Shown here in pieces: positions 45,201-58,150 of a DNA stretch of 64,000 nucleotides (position 1 is its first letter; the number at the start of each line of letters is the position of its first letter). Location of the stretch: contig CM030863.1 of NCBI GenBank assembly GCA_018105865.1, positions 4,296,654 through 4,360,653 on the forward strand, read 5' to 3'. A program made the translations under genes and the position numbers. The notes beneath the pieces were generated by a model, which worked only from the letters and a program-made list of their open reading frames with translations, was not told the origin of the DNA and did not search any database. This stretch comes from Metaphire vulgaris (taxonomy: Eukaryota; Annelida; Clitellata; Crassiclitellata; Megascolecidae).

Positions 45201-48200
45201 GTGAGTTATTTCTTGTTTAGATTAAGTGTGGAAAACTTTATCGACCATTTCCAGGAAAACATTTCTCGCTCATTACGGAGATAATTTCTATGCTCTGCAG
45301 ATAACTGAGGCCCTCTTCTGTAAAAGTTTGCAAAAAATAACTTTTAATCTTTACAGACAAGGCATGTAAATATGGTTTCAACAACTAGAATTTAGTGTTT
45401 ATTAAAAGAGTCAACTTTCAGGTTTTCTCGTTTTTGTTTTTAAAGTGGAAAAATGAATGACTCATATCTAATACATTATAGGCTTTTTATGCTTTTTTTA
45501 CAGGCAGTAGAACACACACACATTGCTAGCATATAGAGACTTGAGGATAATTTATGGGTGTTGACATGCGAAACATGAAAAGCTGAAAAAGGAAGAAAAA
45601 TGACCTAAACACTTTAAAAGTCACACAACCTAAATCTTGTTTCAAACATTCTAGGTTTATTCCAGCCCTGATATAAAAGGGCCTGCGAACTTTTATTCAT
45701 TGCAACATAATAATTGTTAATTTCTATGCAGAAACCTGTCCAGAAGTAATGAGCGACCCAGTTCTTTTCCCAGACAACAGAATCGAATACTCACCGACTG
45801 CATTGGGAAGTCCCTCAGAATTCCGTGGTGTAAACGCCGACGGGTGGAAGGTCAGAAAGCAAGACAAACCAAACGCCATATTTGACCTGACGAAGCGAGA
45901 TGGCAAGACTCCATCGTTGCTCGAGAAAGTGGGGTGGAAGGCAACGTTAAGACCAAATCTTCGTTCGGTTCCAAACAGTCCTCAACGGTGATTTCGAAAA
46001 CTACAAGGACGAACCCGTCGACGTGTCGGAAGGCGAACTTAAGTTTGGCGATGACCGAAAGAAAGCGGAATCGAAGTCTACAAGCTTTGATTGACCACCT
46101 GACACCGATAAGCGAAGATGAAGATTCGTCATTCGATGTCCGGCTTAATGTCTTCGCGTGCATTGAAGGTAGATGACTGCTCTGCAAATCTTAAGTGCTC
46201 CAAATGTTAGCAAAAGCGCACTTTCTCACAGTGTCGAATCTCGGTGACATGATTTGATCTGAAAATCTATAATCTCCTATCAATTTACTCTGCTTATGTG
46301 TATTCGTGAATGTTGCATTTTTACAGATTTGCTATTGAAGACGGATGAAACTTTCTTTCGAGAATAAATTTAAAGTCGATAAGTCGATTGTTTTACAGGC
46401 GTAGAGGAGGCAACGACTTCCGCATCTTCGACCACTCAATCACCGTCTAGCACGACAACGATTTCCTCTGAAACAACAACTCAACCTGGATCTACAACAT
46501 CTGGCACCACACCGCAGCCTAGATCAACAGAAGCTGGTACAACTACGCAGCCTGGATCAACAGAAGCTGGTACAACTACGCAGCCTGGATCAACAGAAGC
46601 GGGAACAACTACGCAGCCTGGATCAACAACATCGGGCTCTACCTCCTCTACCACGACAACTGCGCCTGCGACGCGTGAGTATTTCTTGTTGCTAGATTAA
46701 GTGTGGAAAACTTTATCGACCATTTCCAGAAAACATTTCTCGCTCCTTACGGAGATAAATTCTATGCTCTGCAGATAACTGAGGCCCACTTCTGTAAAAG
46801 TTTGCAAAAAATAACTTTTAATCTTTACAGACAAGGCATGTAAATATGGTTTCAACAACTAGAATTTAGTGTTTATTAAAACAGTCAACTTTCAGGTTTT
46901 CTCGTTTTTGTTTTTAAAGTGGAAAAATGAATGACTCATATCTAATACATTATAGGTTTTTTATGCTTCTTTTACAGGCAGTAGAACACACACACATTGC
47001 TAGCATATAGAGACTTGAGGATAATTTATGGGTGTTGACATGCGAAACATGAAAAGCTGAAAAAGGAAGAAAATGACCTAAACACTTTAAAAACCACACA
47101 ACCTAATCTTGTTTCAAACATTCTAGGTTTATTCTAGCCCTGATATAAAAGGGCCTGCGAACTTTTATTCATTGCAACATAATAATTGTTAATCTTTATG
47201 CAGACACCTGTCCAGAAGTAATGAGCGACCCAGTTCGTTTCCCAGACAACAGAATCGAATACTCACCGACTGCATTGGGAAGTCCCTCAGAATTCCGTGG
47301 TGTAAGCGCCGACGGGTGGAAGGTCAAAGCAAGACAAACAAACGCCATATTTGACCTGACGAAGCGAGATGGCAAGACTCCATCGTTGCTCGAGAAATTG
47401 GAATTGGAAGGCAACGTCAAGACCATCTTCGTTCGGTTCCAAACAGTCCTCAACGGTGATTTCGAAAACTACAAGGACGAACCCGTCGACGTGTCGGAAG
47501 GCGAACTTAAGTTTGGCGATGACTTGAAGAGGGAATCGAAGTCTACAAGCTTTGGATTGACTTCCTGACACCGATAAGCGAAGATGAAGATTCGTCATTC
47601 GATGTCCGGCTTAATGTCTTCGTGCATTGAAGTAGATGACTGCTCTGCAAATCTTAAGTGCTCCAAATGTTAGCAAAAAGCGCACTTTCTCACAGTGTCG
47701 AAACTCAGTGACATGATTTGATCTGAAAATCTAAAATCTCCTATCAATTTACTCTGCTTATGTGTATTCGTGAATGTTGGAATTTTTGATTTGCTGTGAA
47801 GACGGATGAAACTTTCTTTCGAGAATGAATTTAAAGTCGATAAGTCGATTGTTTTTTACAGGCGTAGAGGAGGCAACGACTTCCGCATCTTCGACCACTC
47901 AATCGCCGTCTAAACGACAACGATTTCCACCGATACAACAACTCGCCTGGATCACCACCATCTGGCACAACACCGCAGCCTAGATCAACAGAAGCTGGTA
48001 CAACTACGGCCTGGATCAACAGAAGCGGGAACAACTACGCAGCCTTTATCAACTACATCGGTCTCTGTCCTGCCACGACAACTGCGTCTGCGACGGGTGA
48101 GTATTTCCTTTTATTTATGTTGGCTGTGTGTTTTGGCTGTGTGTGTGTGTGGGTTAAACTTTATATCCATCATTTCCAGAACCTTTCTCACATCTCAGAT

Positions 48201-51200
48201 AAATATTACAGCTGCAACACCCAACCAGTGCATAATTTTTCAAGTTGTTCCTCAGTTTGTCTACCATTAAGATCCAAAATTTTTGAAAGGTATTGCTTTC
48301 GCGAAATCGCAGCTATTACATTTTGTATCGTCATGATGATTGATTAATTAATAATTTTGTCTTTTAGCCACTTGCCTGAAGTGATGGATGGCGAATCTCC
48401 ACTTTCGGATGATAGAATCGATTACAGCCCTAAAACCAAAGGCGGCTCCGCTAGCTTCAGAGGAAAGAATCGTTACGGTTGGTTTGTGGGTCAGCAGACT
48501 ACCACAGATCACCGTTCAGTTGTCGCAACGAGGGTCCCGAGCAACCGAGCTCGCTTGAGATGCACTTTCTTCGGAAACGTGGGGAAGTAACAACGAGGTG
48601 CAGCTGACCAAGGATGGGGATTTTTGTTCGTACATGGAGAATGTCGACGTCTCACAAGGGCTTTGGTATTTACCGGCGTGAACAATGAAGTGGGTATCGA
48701 TGTGTACGCGGTCCGCATTTCATTCAAAACCAAAGACATCAGTGGACCTTTCGCTATTCGCCTCGGGGTCTTCGCATGCGTCAAAGGTAAGTTACCTTAC
48801 ACAGTAGCTTGTTTTTCAGCCTGGCATGGCAAACATGACCTGAATCTTTTGCAAAAGATCAAGCAATATGTCCGAACAACCAATTATCCTAGATTTTGAG
48901 ACGAAATATCATTAAGACGGTTGCATTCCCTTTTTCTCGTAATTATCCGGAAAATTAGGCGTAGTTTCATAATTATGCGCTACTTGTACCTGATGCTGTC
49001 TTTGTAAGTTCTGCATCAAGGATGAGGCACAAGACTGCAGCCACCGTCGACAGGGTGATTTAATCTTATGCGACTTCTAAACCGATGATCTTCACGTCTT
49101 TTGCTCCGCTATCTGAGTGAGATGTGATGTAATCGAATGTGCTGTAATGTACTACATGTAATATGCCAAATGGGCACCATGTTTGTGCATTTATAATATA
49201 ATCATGGATCACTGTTGTCGTACCATAATTAATTATTGTAAATTATTTCAGATGTACTTGAAACGACCACATTCGCTGAAACCATGCCGACAGGTATTAA
49301 AACCGCTCAGTGTAGTTTTTAACCCTTAACCGTGTATTTACAGTAACTGTAACTTAATGTAAAATGGACGGATATATCTGGGATCCCCAGTTGGGGTTAA
49401 AACTCCGATTGCTGGACGCTGATTATGCGATTTGATAACATTCAAAACTGTGCTTAGCGTGCCATTTAACCGGGTTGAATGTTATGCTAAGCGCAGAAAA
49501 CAGCATATCGACAATAGTTTGATGCGCACGACGGATTTTTACTTCACTATCGGCGTTGTAGTTTTCACACATACATCTAAGGCCCTGGTTCTCAAACTGG
49601 GGTCCGCGGTCTCATAACGGGACCGCTAAGCGGTTTCAAGGGAACTGCAAAAGGATTACTTTCTCAAGATATCTCACAAACACCTCATAACACAAACACA
49701 CTGATGGCTCTAAGAGTGCTGATTCCATTTGAATTTAAATTTTGAAGTCTATGATGTGCAATATTTTCTTATTAAATAATAGTTATTGATAGACAGAACA
49801 AGTAGCCTATGTGTTAATTACAGTTAATTTAAAATTAAAATTTTATAAGGTCCGAGTCATCAACAAATTTCTAAGGGACCACAACGCAACAGATCTTTAA
49901 AAGTTTGAGAACCGCTTATCTAAAGCTATTTGATGCAAGGACATTGGACAAACAAAATAGAACTCAGGCTTTCATCAAATGTTCCCGCTGTTTTCAGGAA
50001 TTGTGCCGACGACCACTCCAAGCTGGGACGACTTCGCTAGTACTGGTGAGCCAACACAGAGTCCATTCCCACTTGAATCTACCACATGGCTACCACAAAC
50101 GACGTTTACCACAGGTCAGCTTTCAAACATAATTGAATTTAATGAGGCACTTGAATTTTGCAACGGTGTTAAGCTTAATTATACTGTACAAATGATAGAT
50201 AAATGGAATTCCTTGAACTTGACTAAGAAGTTGATATTATTCCAAATCACAGATATCCGTAAAAATTCTATAATCATTACCCTCATTATGATTTAATTAA
50301 TTATCAGGCTCCAGTTTGACGTCTTCATTAGGAACAACCCTCCACTGGAACTAGCTGGAACAACGCCCACTGGATTCACCACAAGTGGAACAGCGGGGAA
50401 CAACCACAGCCTTCAAGTAAGAAAACAGCAGTCCAATAAAAGTTTAAGAAAAAAAAAAGATCACAGATTTCCAGCCGAATTTGTTTGATTTACGTGAAAA
50501 TGAATCACTTAACACGTCTATCACGAGATTCCTAATTATACAAGAAATTCAAAATCATCGCACTCGGGAGCATTATGCGTCTCTTATAAGCCTTCAGTTC
50601 TCGTTAGGTGAAAAATATAGCAATTCTAAGTTACCCATAATGCCATATTCACCCTGATTCGTCTTATTACAGTATGTAGAAAGACTCGATTTACTGAGTC
50701 ATCAAATACAATGTACTGTATGGTACAACAGATTGGCAATCGACAAGTGTTGCGTCTTCAACTTGTATGTATTTGCATTGCCTTTAGCCGTCTGTTCAGA
50801 AGTAATGAGTGACCCGACTCTGCTGCCTGACAGCGCCATCGAAGTCAGCCCAGCAACGCTCTACACTCCGGCACTTTTGCGCGGTCCGACAGCCGAAGGC
50901 TGGGAAGTAACGGTAGCTAACAAACCGACCATAACAATGAGACTCGTCCAAACAACCGACGACCAACCAGTCCAATTGGACTCGATAAGCTTCTACGGCA
51001 ACGTAAAGAGTGTACAAGTCCAGGTGCAGTTGACGCCGAATGGCGATTTCGAAGACTACAAATACGGTCAGATATTTGAAGTATCCAACGAACCGCTGTC
51101 GTTCGCCGGTGCCGATGACAGAACATTCAAAGTGTTCGCCGTTCGGATCTATCTCCTCGAAGCCATCGACGCTGAACAGCCGTTCGCCGTGAGACTCCAG

Positions 51201-52020
51201 GTGTACGCATGCACAACAGGTATGATCTCTTCTTCGATTTCAGATCTGGCCTTAAAACATACCTGTTCGACTTGGCTTATCGCCTTTAGATTGCTCCCCC
51301 CGCTGTTCTGACTGATCTTCCGGATTGATCTGGCTCTAATTCTATTTGGATTTGGTGCTCCATCGGCTGGCTCTGGGCATTATGATAGTGGCGACATAAA
51401 AGTTTATTGATTGATTGGTTGATTTTCTCAATTGGCAGAATTTTCATGAACGTTTTTTTCAAAATGACAGTACAAATTAGGTATTGATTTGATGTCAACT
51501 TCGGATTATGAACTCGTCGTGTTACCGTTAGACAACGCTAAATTGGCATTTGATCGAAATTCTGTCGTGAAACCGTAGTGCTTCATCAAGCAACCTTATC
51601 AACCTTAATAGCAATAATAACAAACCTTACTCTAGCCGTGTTGCATCAAATCATTTGTCATTTTACATGGACATCCGGAGGTGGGTAAAAGGGGACGCAA
51701 TTGCACCTCCTGGAAAAATTGTGAAGTTATGAAAAAAGTAAAATTACCAACAAATTAGCCGCTAGTACTAAGTAAAAATATGAATATATATATAAGAATT
51801 CGATGACTTGCATCCCTCTGGTAAATTGTTTAGTTTTTTCGTGACAAAATCTTGTTTTTCATCCCCTGGAAAAATGTCTGCCGACGCCCATGGTCAAGGT
51901 CAACTTTCAAACACAATTGAATTTAATGCGGCAAATAGCTTATGCAACACTGTACATATAAATATAAATAATATTATATATAATATTATAAATATTATAA
52001 TATATCATAATATAATAATA

Positions 52021-52068
<48 letters not shown>

Positions 52069-54755
52069 ATATATAGCATATTACAATAGTATAAATAATA
52101 CTGTACAAATGATAAAGAAATGGAATTCCTTAAATTTGACTAAGATGCTGATATTACAGTATTCCAATTCATAGATAGCCGTAGGAAATTCTTTACAATC
52201 ATTACCTTCGTTATGATTTAATTATCAGGCTCCAGTTTGACGTCTTCACTAGGAACAACCACCTCCACTGGAACTACAGCTGGAACAACGCCCACTGGAT
52301 TCACCACAAGTGGAACAGCGGGAACAACTACAGCGCCTTCAAGTAAGAAACAGCAGTCCAATAAAAGTTTTTTAAAAAAAGATCACTGATTTCCAGCCGA
52401 ATTTGTTTTATTTAACTCGTCTTTCACGAAATTCCTAATTATACAAGAAATTCAAACTGATCGCACTCGGAAGCATTATGCATCTCTTATAAGCCTTCAG
52501 TTCTCGTTAGGCGAAAAGTAGAGTAATTCCTCAGTTATCCATAATTATAATAACAATAATAGCAAGGTTTAAGGTGATCCAGGAGGGTTTGCCCTGTGTG
52601 AAAACAAACCACTGTTGTACCATTCCAATCTAGTATCCTATAATCTTGAGAGTTATTTTGAAGTTATTCACACTCGTAGCCATTACTTTCTACTCGTCCA
52701 ATTCATTCCATCCATCCACAACTCTTGCACTAAAATTGATGTTTGCGTCTACCAACCATTTTCTTAAACAGTGTCATGTTGTCTCCTCTTGTGCCACCAC
52801 ACTTCTTAATTGTAAAAAAGGCTTTCTCTTGACATTTACACTTTGTTTGTTAGTATTTCGTATTTCTCAATTAAATCCCCTCTCGTTCTTCTTTTCCCCA
52901 ATAATAACATATTCACCCCGATCTGTTTTATTAGGCCTATATAGAAATGGCCTACTGGATATGCTGAATTTGTCAGATACAATGTACTGTATGGTACAAC
53001 AGATTGGCAATCGACAAGTGTTGCGTCTTCAACTTGTATGTATTTGCATTGCCTTTAGCCGTCTGTTCAGAAGTAATGAGTGACCCGACTCTGCTGCCTG
53101 ACAGTGCCATCGAAGTCAGCCCGGCAACGCTCTACACTCCGGCACTTTTGCGCGGTCCGACAGCCGAAGGCTGGGAAGTAACGGCAGCGAACAAACCGAT
53201 CATAACAATGAGACTCGTCCAAACAACTGACGACCAACCAGTCCAACTGGACTCGATAAGCGTCTACGGAAACGTAAAGAGTGTACATGTCCAGGTGCAG
53301 TTGACGCCCAATGGCGATTTCGAAGACTACAAAGACGGTCAGATATTTGAAGTCTCCAACGAACCGTTGTCGTTCGCCGGTGACGATGACAGAACATTCA
53401 AAGTGTTCGCCGTTCGGATCTATCTCCTCGAAGCCATCGACGCTGAACAGCCGTTCGTCGTGAGACTCCAGGTGTACGCATGCACAACAGGTATGATCTA
53501 CTTAGATTTCCTCAATTGGCTGAATTTTTATGAACGTTTTCGTTTCCAAAATGACAGTACTAATCAGGTATTGATTTGATCGAAATTCTGCCATGAAACC
53601 TGGTTCTTTATCAAGACATACCTCAATAGCAATAATAACAAACATTACTCGAGCGTGATGCATCAATAGGCGAACAGCGCAAACGTTGTTTTGTGTGAGA
53701 TTTGTCAAGCGTTCTAGATTACCTCACATCACTTTTATAAATATCTTAACAAACTGGCGTGCACTGGTTTTAAATTGCAAGTGATCTTACTGTTTTTAGC
53801 CTTGGAAACAACCACGCCAGGACTTGGAACCACCCCACCAGGTGTAACAACAGGTACCACACCAGGTGTTTCGACACCTGCTACAGTAACAGGAACCGCG
53901 CCACGTGAAGGTACTACTCCTTCAACAACGCCAGATGATATTCCAACAGGTCAGCCAACCGAAGAACCGATCGTTGGCACTACCATACCTGGCACCACAG
54001 TGCCCACTACTATACCTGGCACCACAGAGCCACCTACCACGGGAGCTGTAACTACCGCCTCGCCACCTGCACCATCTAGCACATGCACCATTGTGGACCA
54101 GTCGCCATCTTCAGACACATGTACGTGAATAAATCATATTTCCTGGCTTAAGGGCTTTTAATACTTAATCTAATCATTAAAAACAGACTAATTTGAAACT
54201 TGGACATTCTCGTTTTAGTAACGATCTCTCTCCAAATTATTTGCCAGAGTCCTTAGCGTCATTTGAATCTATCATCACCATCATTAGAAACAATGCAGTG
54301 ATTTTCACTCTGTTCAGTTGCGCTGTGGTGTAGTAGAAATGCTACTTAAAATAGCAGTCAGCGAATTATGATTATTACGAAATAAATCGAAAGATTTTCA
54401 CGGTGTTTTGGGTGTGGCGACAAAACCCTTATATCTGGATGAAATCAAATCAGCAAAAATAAAAATCTGTCAACGTTTCACACTTGAGTTAATTATGGTT
54501 AAATTGTCTGTTAACGTAAACGTGGGTATTATCAATCAAGTTTCTGAACGATGAATGTTCTAATCTCTGTCCGTTACCTCGTTCAAGGCTCTTACAGAGG
54601 CACCGTCTATGAGATCAACAGCGTCTGGACAGATCCAGACTCCGTCTGCATCAGATGCTCTTGTATGGCTGACGGAACTGTCTGTACCAACCTGTTCGCA
54701 CAGTGCGACCTCACTTGCAACGTATGTATCTGGACACTGGATACTCTGCTTATAA

Positions 54756-54800
<45 letters not shown>

Positions 54801-57429
54801 TATATATAATAGATACTCTGTCTATAAGAATACATTTCTTAAATATTTTGCAGCAACTATGCTGCAACCGAACTAGTATGCGACTACAGTTGTTCATTTC
54901 AATTAGGTTAAAGTTGCACATAGGCTTAGCCACGGGGTTCGAACCCTATTCAGTCTGAGACTAGTCTTGGGATTTATGCAAAACCGTTGAGTGGTTTCGG
55001 GGAGAGGGGGTAGGTATCAGGGACATTTTTAAACCTCCCTAACAGCTCCCCAAAACCTCCCCAATCTGAGACCGACACCCCTTCTCCCCAACACCCAATC
55101 TGAGAGCAGGGGATGACCTTTTTGCTTGTCAGACTTTTTCGTCACGGTTCCCCAGAAAATACCAACACCACCACATTCTTTCATATTTGCCCGTATCAAA
55201 GCGTTGAACACCGATTTTCGTTTCCAGTTTTGCTTAAATTACGCTAGAAAACGTGTTCCATTCAAGATGTTGTATTCAATTTATTTTGCCATTTCAGGGT
55301 GAATTGGTGAAAGTCGCAGGCCAGTGCTGCCCTGTATGCAGTAAGTATTCTTAGAGCCCAACGATTGCATGCTTGCGTTTCCAAGATTTAATGATAACGC
55401 ATTTCGGTTAGATAAAAATGAATATAATGGTATTGATTTAAGAATTTATATATTTTCTTAGATTTGATCATATGCTTCTATATTAAGTCGGTAGTTCTCA
55501 CTGGCTATTGGGTATTTTGAATTGCAGAAGGTTTATTCTTAAAACCCCTCATAGAATACAATAATGTTTAAAATGTTTCAGTAGGGTCTGCCCTGTGTGA
55601 GAACCACTATCTCCGCCTATTCATTCGTAATTATGGTAGTATGTAACACACTTCGTACATGCATCATTCAGTTACTATATAACTGCTACAATACTATGCA
55701 GATTATCAGCTCTGGCAAGCCAAGCTAGTACGCTGAAATACACCGAAGAACCGTGAACGTCCAAAGAAGTTTTTCAAGGGGTTGAAAACATGGTGTTGTG
55801 ACAAAAGAAATTTGAAAAAAAAAACTTCCAGAGGGTGTAAAACAGGGTCATGTGGCAAAAGAAACAAAAAGTACTGTACAAGACTGTTAAAGTCTATTGG
55901 ACTAATTGTAATTTATTTAGCGCTACAAGAAAGTTTATCGGATTCTTATATAAATTCGTATTTCAAATTAGTACTATAGGTTATTTATTTAGTAGTTTTG
56001 ATTTTTTCATAACTTCACAACTTCACCAGGTTGTGCAATGGCACCCTCTTGCACCCCGCTCCGGACGCCCATACGAAGTGCTATAGGACCATACAGACTG
56101 GCTGGCAATGTATGTGATTCCGTTGGTTCTGTTGCTCTATTAAATTTCCGACGTTTTGTAATTGCAGGACAGAGGAAGGAATTCTGCAACGTTGCCACTT
56201 CGTACGTCACAGTCGACATCGACGGATGCACGCCGGACGAACCGATCCAGAAGAGCACGTGTTCCGGATCGTGTACGTCGACTGTAGAAGCGTCCATGTA
56301 CGGATCGCCGATGACGAGCAGCTTCCGGTCTTGCCAGGCCACTTCCTTCGCCGACGCCTCCGTGTCGCTCACCTGTGGTACGTTGTGAAATTCGCTCCGT
56401 TACTTTTTTTTAATGACCACCCTATGAAGAAAACTTCTGTATGAGCGACGCATGATTGTGATATTCAAAGTCTTATGCGAAACCGAATTTGACATTTATG
56501 CAAGCGAAGGAGAATTATTACTCATTTGCTTGTTTATTAAATTACTTGCCTACTTACTTACTTGCTGGCTTGTCTGGTTTCCTCCTAGTCACTTTTGATC
56601 CAATTTGCAGTATATTTCAATTGAAAAATGTAGGAATGTCGTACGATAAAATGTAAAGTTGCAGAGATCAGTAGATTACTGTTCAATTTGAGTTTTCTTT
56701 TCCGTTGTTTCTGATCTGCCTTGGACTGCCTCTTCCGGCTTGACCTTCGTCTAAATCGACTTGAATTTCTCATCGATTCAACATCAGACGATGCCCTAGA
56801 CATAATACTACAGTTGGTTGATTTGGGTCCATTGTTTAGAACCCAATCCAACCTAACCCATCAAATCTCCAACTCAACCCACAGGCCTGAGGAGAGGGTG
56901 TGCAGCCGGTACATTGTACCGGGGCCCATAGAGTTTTCAGGGGCCCAGATCCGGTGACGATTAGGTTTTTTGCTTGTCAGGCTGTTTTGGAAGAGTTGAT
57001 AACGTTTTTTGCTTGTCAGGTTTTTCGGAGACTTGATAAATTTTTCTTAAGTGCCCGCAATTTTTTTGTTCCGGGGCCCGGAATTTCTCTCGGCGGTCCT
57101 GCCAACCCAACCCAACCCATGCCGGTAATGGGGTTACTTGACCCAATCCTCTGTAATACATTACAATTTCTTAAACCATGACTTAGATCATGGAATAGTC
57201 TGACCCAACCCAACCCATGAGTTAACCCAACCCACTGCGTGTTTTATCGTAATAAGAGCATGACAGAATATTACCTGCTTATCTATACACGTATCTGTTA
57301 TATCTCTGTGTGTGTGTGTTTGCAGCTGACGGTTCGAAGAGGACTCACACCTACCAGGTGATCACCGGTTGCGGATGCGGAGCGAGCTGCATGTGCGAGA
57401 ACCCGGCTGCCAAGTTCCCCTTCAACTGA
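45101..57429 (+). CDS. giant mucin-like secreted glycoprotein gene, right inverted copy, 5' truncated
   Basis: Seventeen exons on the plus strand reproduce the last part of the left gene (left exons from about 17.9 kb down to 5.6 kb) in the same order and phases, ending in TGA at 57427-57429. From 50788 onward every exon is intact and has the same length as its left counterpart. Between 45101 and 50416 several exons carry small indels that break the frame. The copy begins inside a PTS linker exon directly after the N gap and has only two of the tandem discoidin-like units that precede the 429-bp domain exon. Most likely it is the second allele, placed in inverted orientation by scaffolding. 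A true inverted paralogue, partly decayed, is the alternative. Confidence 0.8.
45732..46168 (+). CDS. right copy: discoidin-like domain, frameshifted
   Basis: 437-bp counterpart of D5, or of another member of D3-D6. It begins after CTATGCAG with TCPEVMSDP. Indels near 45932 (GTGGGGTGGAAGG), 45951-45960 and 46051-46070 break the frame; the ends (SFDVRLNVFACIEG) are intact. Net length change is +2. Confidence 0.75.
46399..46674 (+). CDS. right copy: PTS linker exon, intact
   Basis: 276-nt phase 1-1 exon equal in length to left E17: VEEATTSASSTTQ head, QPRSTEAGTTT and QPGSTEAGTTT units, TSGSTSSTTTTAPAT tail. Confidence 0.85.
47204..47631 (+). CDS. right copy: discoidin-like domain D6, frameshifted
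   Basis: 428 bp against 435 in left E18. Deletions near 47325-47340, 47524 and at the 3' end, where one G of GAAG|GTAGATG is missing. Identifiable by SEFRGVSADGW and GDFENYKDEPVDVSEGE. Confidence 0.75.
47862..48096 (+). CDS. right copy: PTS linker E19, indel-rich
   Basis: 235 bp against 273 in left E19. Several losses, including one 33-bp unit and single bases near 47913 and 47945. The donor GACGG|GTGAG matches E19 specifically. Confidence 0.7.
48368..48786 (+). CDS. right copy: discoidin-like domain D7, frameshifted
   Basis: 419 bp against 429 in left E20. It reads EVMDGESPLSDDRIDYSP at the start and FAIRLGVFACVKG at the end. At least four small indels lie between 48490 and 48670. Confidence 0.75.
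49252..49293 (+). CDS. right copy: mini-exon E21
   Basis: 42-nt phase 1-1 exon, same sequence and splice sites as 13687-13728. Confidence 0.65.
49998..50114 (+). CDS. right copy: PTS linker E22
   Basis: 117-nt phase 1-1 exon, intact; reads PTTTPSWDDFAST, allelic-type differences from left E22. Confidence 0.75.
50308..50416 (+). CDS. right copy: PTS linker E23, frameshifted
   Basis: 109 bp against 114. Small losses near 50338-50355 and an extra G near 50395 break the frame. Confidence 0.7.
50788..51219 (+). CDS. right copy: discoidin-like domain D8
   Basis: 432-nt phase 1-1 exon, open throughout; differs from left E24 by a few residues (Phe for Val before YGN, Ala for Asp in FAGADD). From here to the stop the right copy is intact. 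Confidence 0.88.
51220..52228. other. right-arm intron with retroposon and (ATT)n
   Basis: Mirror of the left intron 10762-11748. It holds the (ATTG)-tailed retroposon at about 51232-51425 and an expanded ATT microsatellite at 52013-52065. Confidence 0.65.
52229..52342 (+). CDS. right copy: PTS linker E25
   Basis: 114-nt phase 1-1 exon, intact, acceptor ATTATCAG, donor CAA|GTAAGAA. Confidence 0.8.
52556..52905 (-). mobile_element. right copy of the LINE RT fragment
   Basis: Mirror of 10098-10428 with small indels, on the minus strand relative to the window. It shares the RGDLIE and LFKK-type coding words. Confidence 0.65.
53059..53490 (+). CDS. right copy: discoidin-like domain D9
   Basis: 432-nt phase 1-1 exon, open; a few residue differences from left E26 (AANKPI, YKDGQ, FVVRLQVYAC). 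Confidence 0.88.
53800..54120 (+). CDS. right copy: PTS linker E27
   Basis: 321-nt phase 1-1 exon, intact, with substitutions such as GTAPREG. Same splice sites as 8849-9169. Confidence 0.87.
54588..54721 (+). CDS. right copy: VWC domain, first part
   Basis: 134-nt exon, same protein sequence as left E28; the donor GTATGTATC is followed by a (TA)n tract at 54763-54797 that is longer than in the left arm. Confidence 0.85.
54722..55297. other. right-arm intron with (TA)n and a repeat fragment
   Basis: Mirror of 7694-8250. Holds the (TA)n tract and the fragment with TTTTTGCTTGTCAGAC near 55120. Confidence 0.55.
55298..55340 (+). CDS. right copy: VWC end (CCPVC)
   Basis: 43-nt exon identical in layout to 7651-7693. 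Confidence 0.87.
55341..56167. other. right-arm intron, mirror of 6829-7650
   Basis: No exon. Short ORFs (55782-56086) lack support. Confidence 0.45.
56168..56377 (+). CDS. right copy: cystine knot, first part
   Basis: 210-nt phase 1-1 exon with the CSGSC motif; donor G|GTACGTTG. Protein appears the same as left E30. Confidence 0.87.
57326..57429 (+). CDS. right copy: cystine knot end and stop
   Basis: Begins ADGSKRTHTYQ after TTTGCAG and ends KFPFN-stop at 57427-57429. Completes the CTCK domain. Confidence 0.88.
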
Positions 57430-57625
57430 TCTCGACCTCTGCAATCTCCACGTCTTTCCGCTCTATCACCTACCCCCCCCCCACTTACGAACATTTAACT
57501 CACGAGACTTTCAGTTTGATCGAACTTTGAATTAGAGATTCCCTTATTTAACATTGAATTGAAGAACATTTAAATCGATCTAGTTTCTGTGAGCAATTTG
57601 AATAAAGATTCCCTTGCATTTGAAT
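57430..57625 (+). other. right copy: 3' UTR with AATAAA
   Basis: AATAAA at 57601-57606, about 170 bp after the stop; mirrors 5375-5566. Confidence 0.75.
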
Positions 57626-57716
57626 GTATGCGTCTTGTTTTCATTTTCTTCTAGACCAGGGCATCATAAATTTTACTGGTCCTATTTATGCCTACAATAT
57701 TGAGTCATGAGTAAGG

Positions 57717-58150
57717 GGCCGTCCATAAATGACGTCACGCGATTTTGGCAGTTTTCGACCCCCCTCTCCTCGTCACAAGTCGTCACAGAAAGGCAGACCC
57801 CATAAAAATGACATAACAACGCTTTAACCCCCTCATCTTTTTGATGTCAAAATTAAAGTTTCAATTAACTTATTTATTGAAAGAAGCCGGTATTGCAATG
57901 AATTCGTTTGAAAATACTCATTATAATTGTTATAGTTGAAGCGAAATTCAGAAACTTTTTCAAATTCTTTTTAAAAAATGAATTATAAGTGTAAAATACG
58001 TTCAAATTTGCGGGAACATAGCATTGCGGTATTAATAACAATATTTAGTATTATGTGACGTCACATTTCTGAAAACCCCTCCCCCGTCGTCACACTTAGT
58101 CACAAATGTTTGACCCCCTAAGTGCGTGACTTCATTTATGGACGGTCCCT
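57717..58150. mobile_element. right-arm copy of the 425-bp MITE
   Basis: Ends GGGGCCGTCCATAAATGACG and TCATTTATGGACGGTCCC; same element as 4862-5288. Confidence 0.65.

Noticed and set aside
44945..45220. ORF running through the N gap
   Set aside because: Unknown bases were translated as X; the two sides belong to oppositely oriented gene copies.
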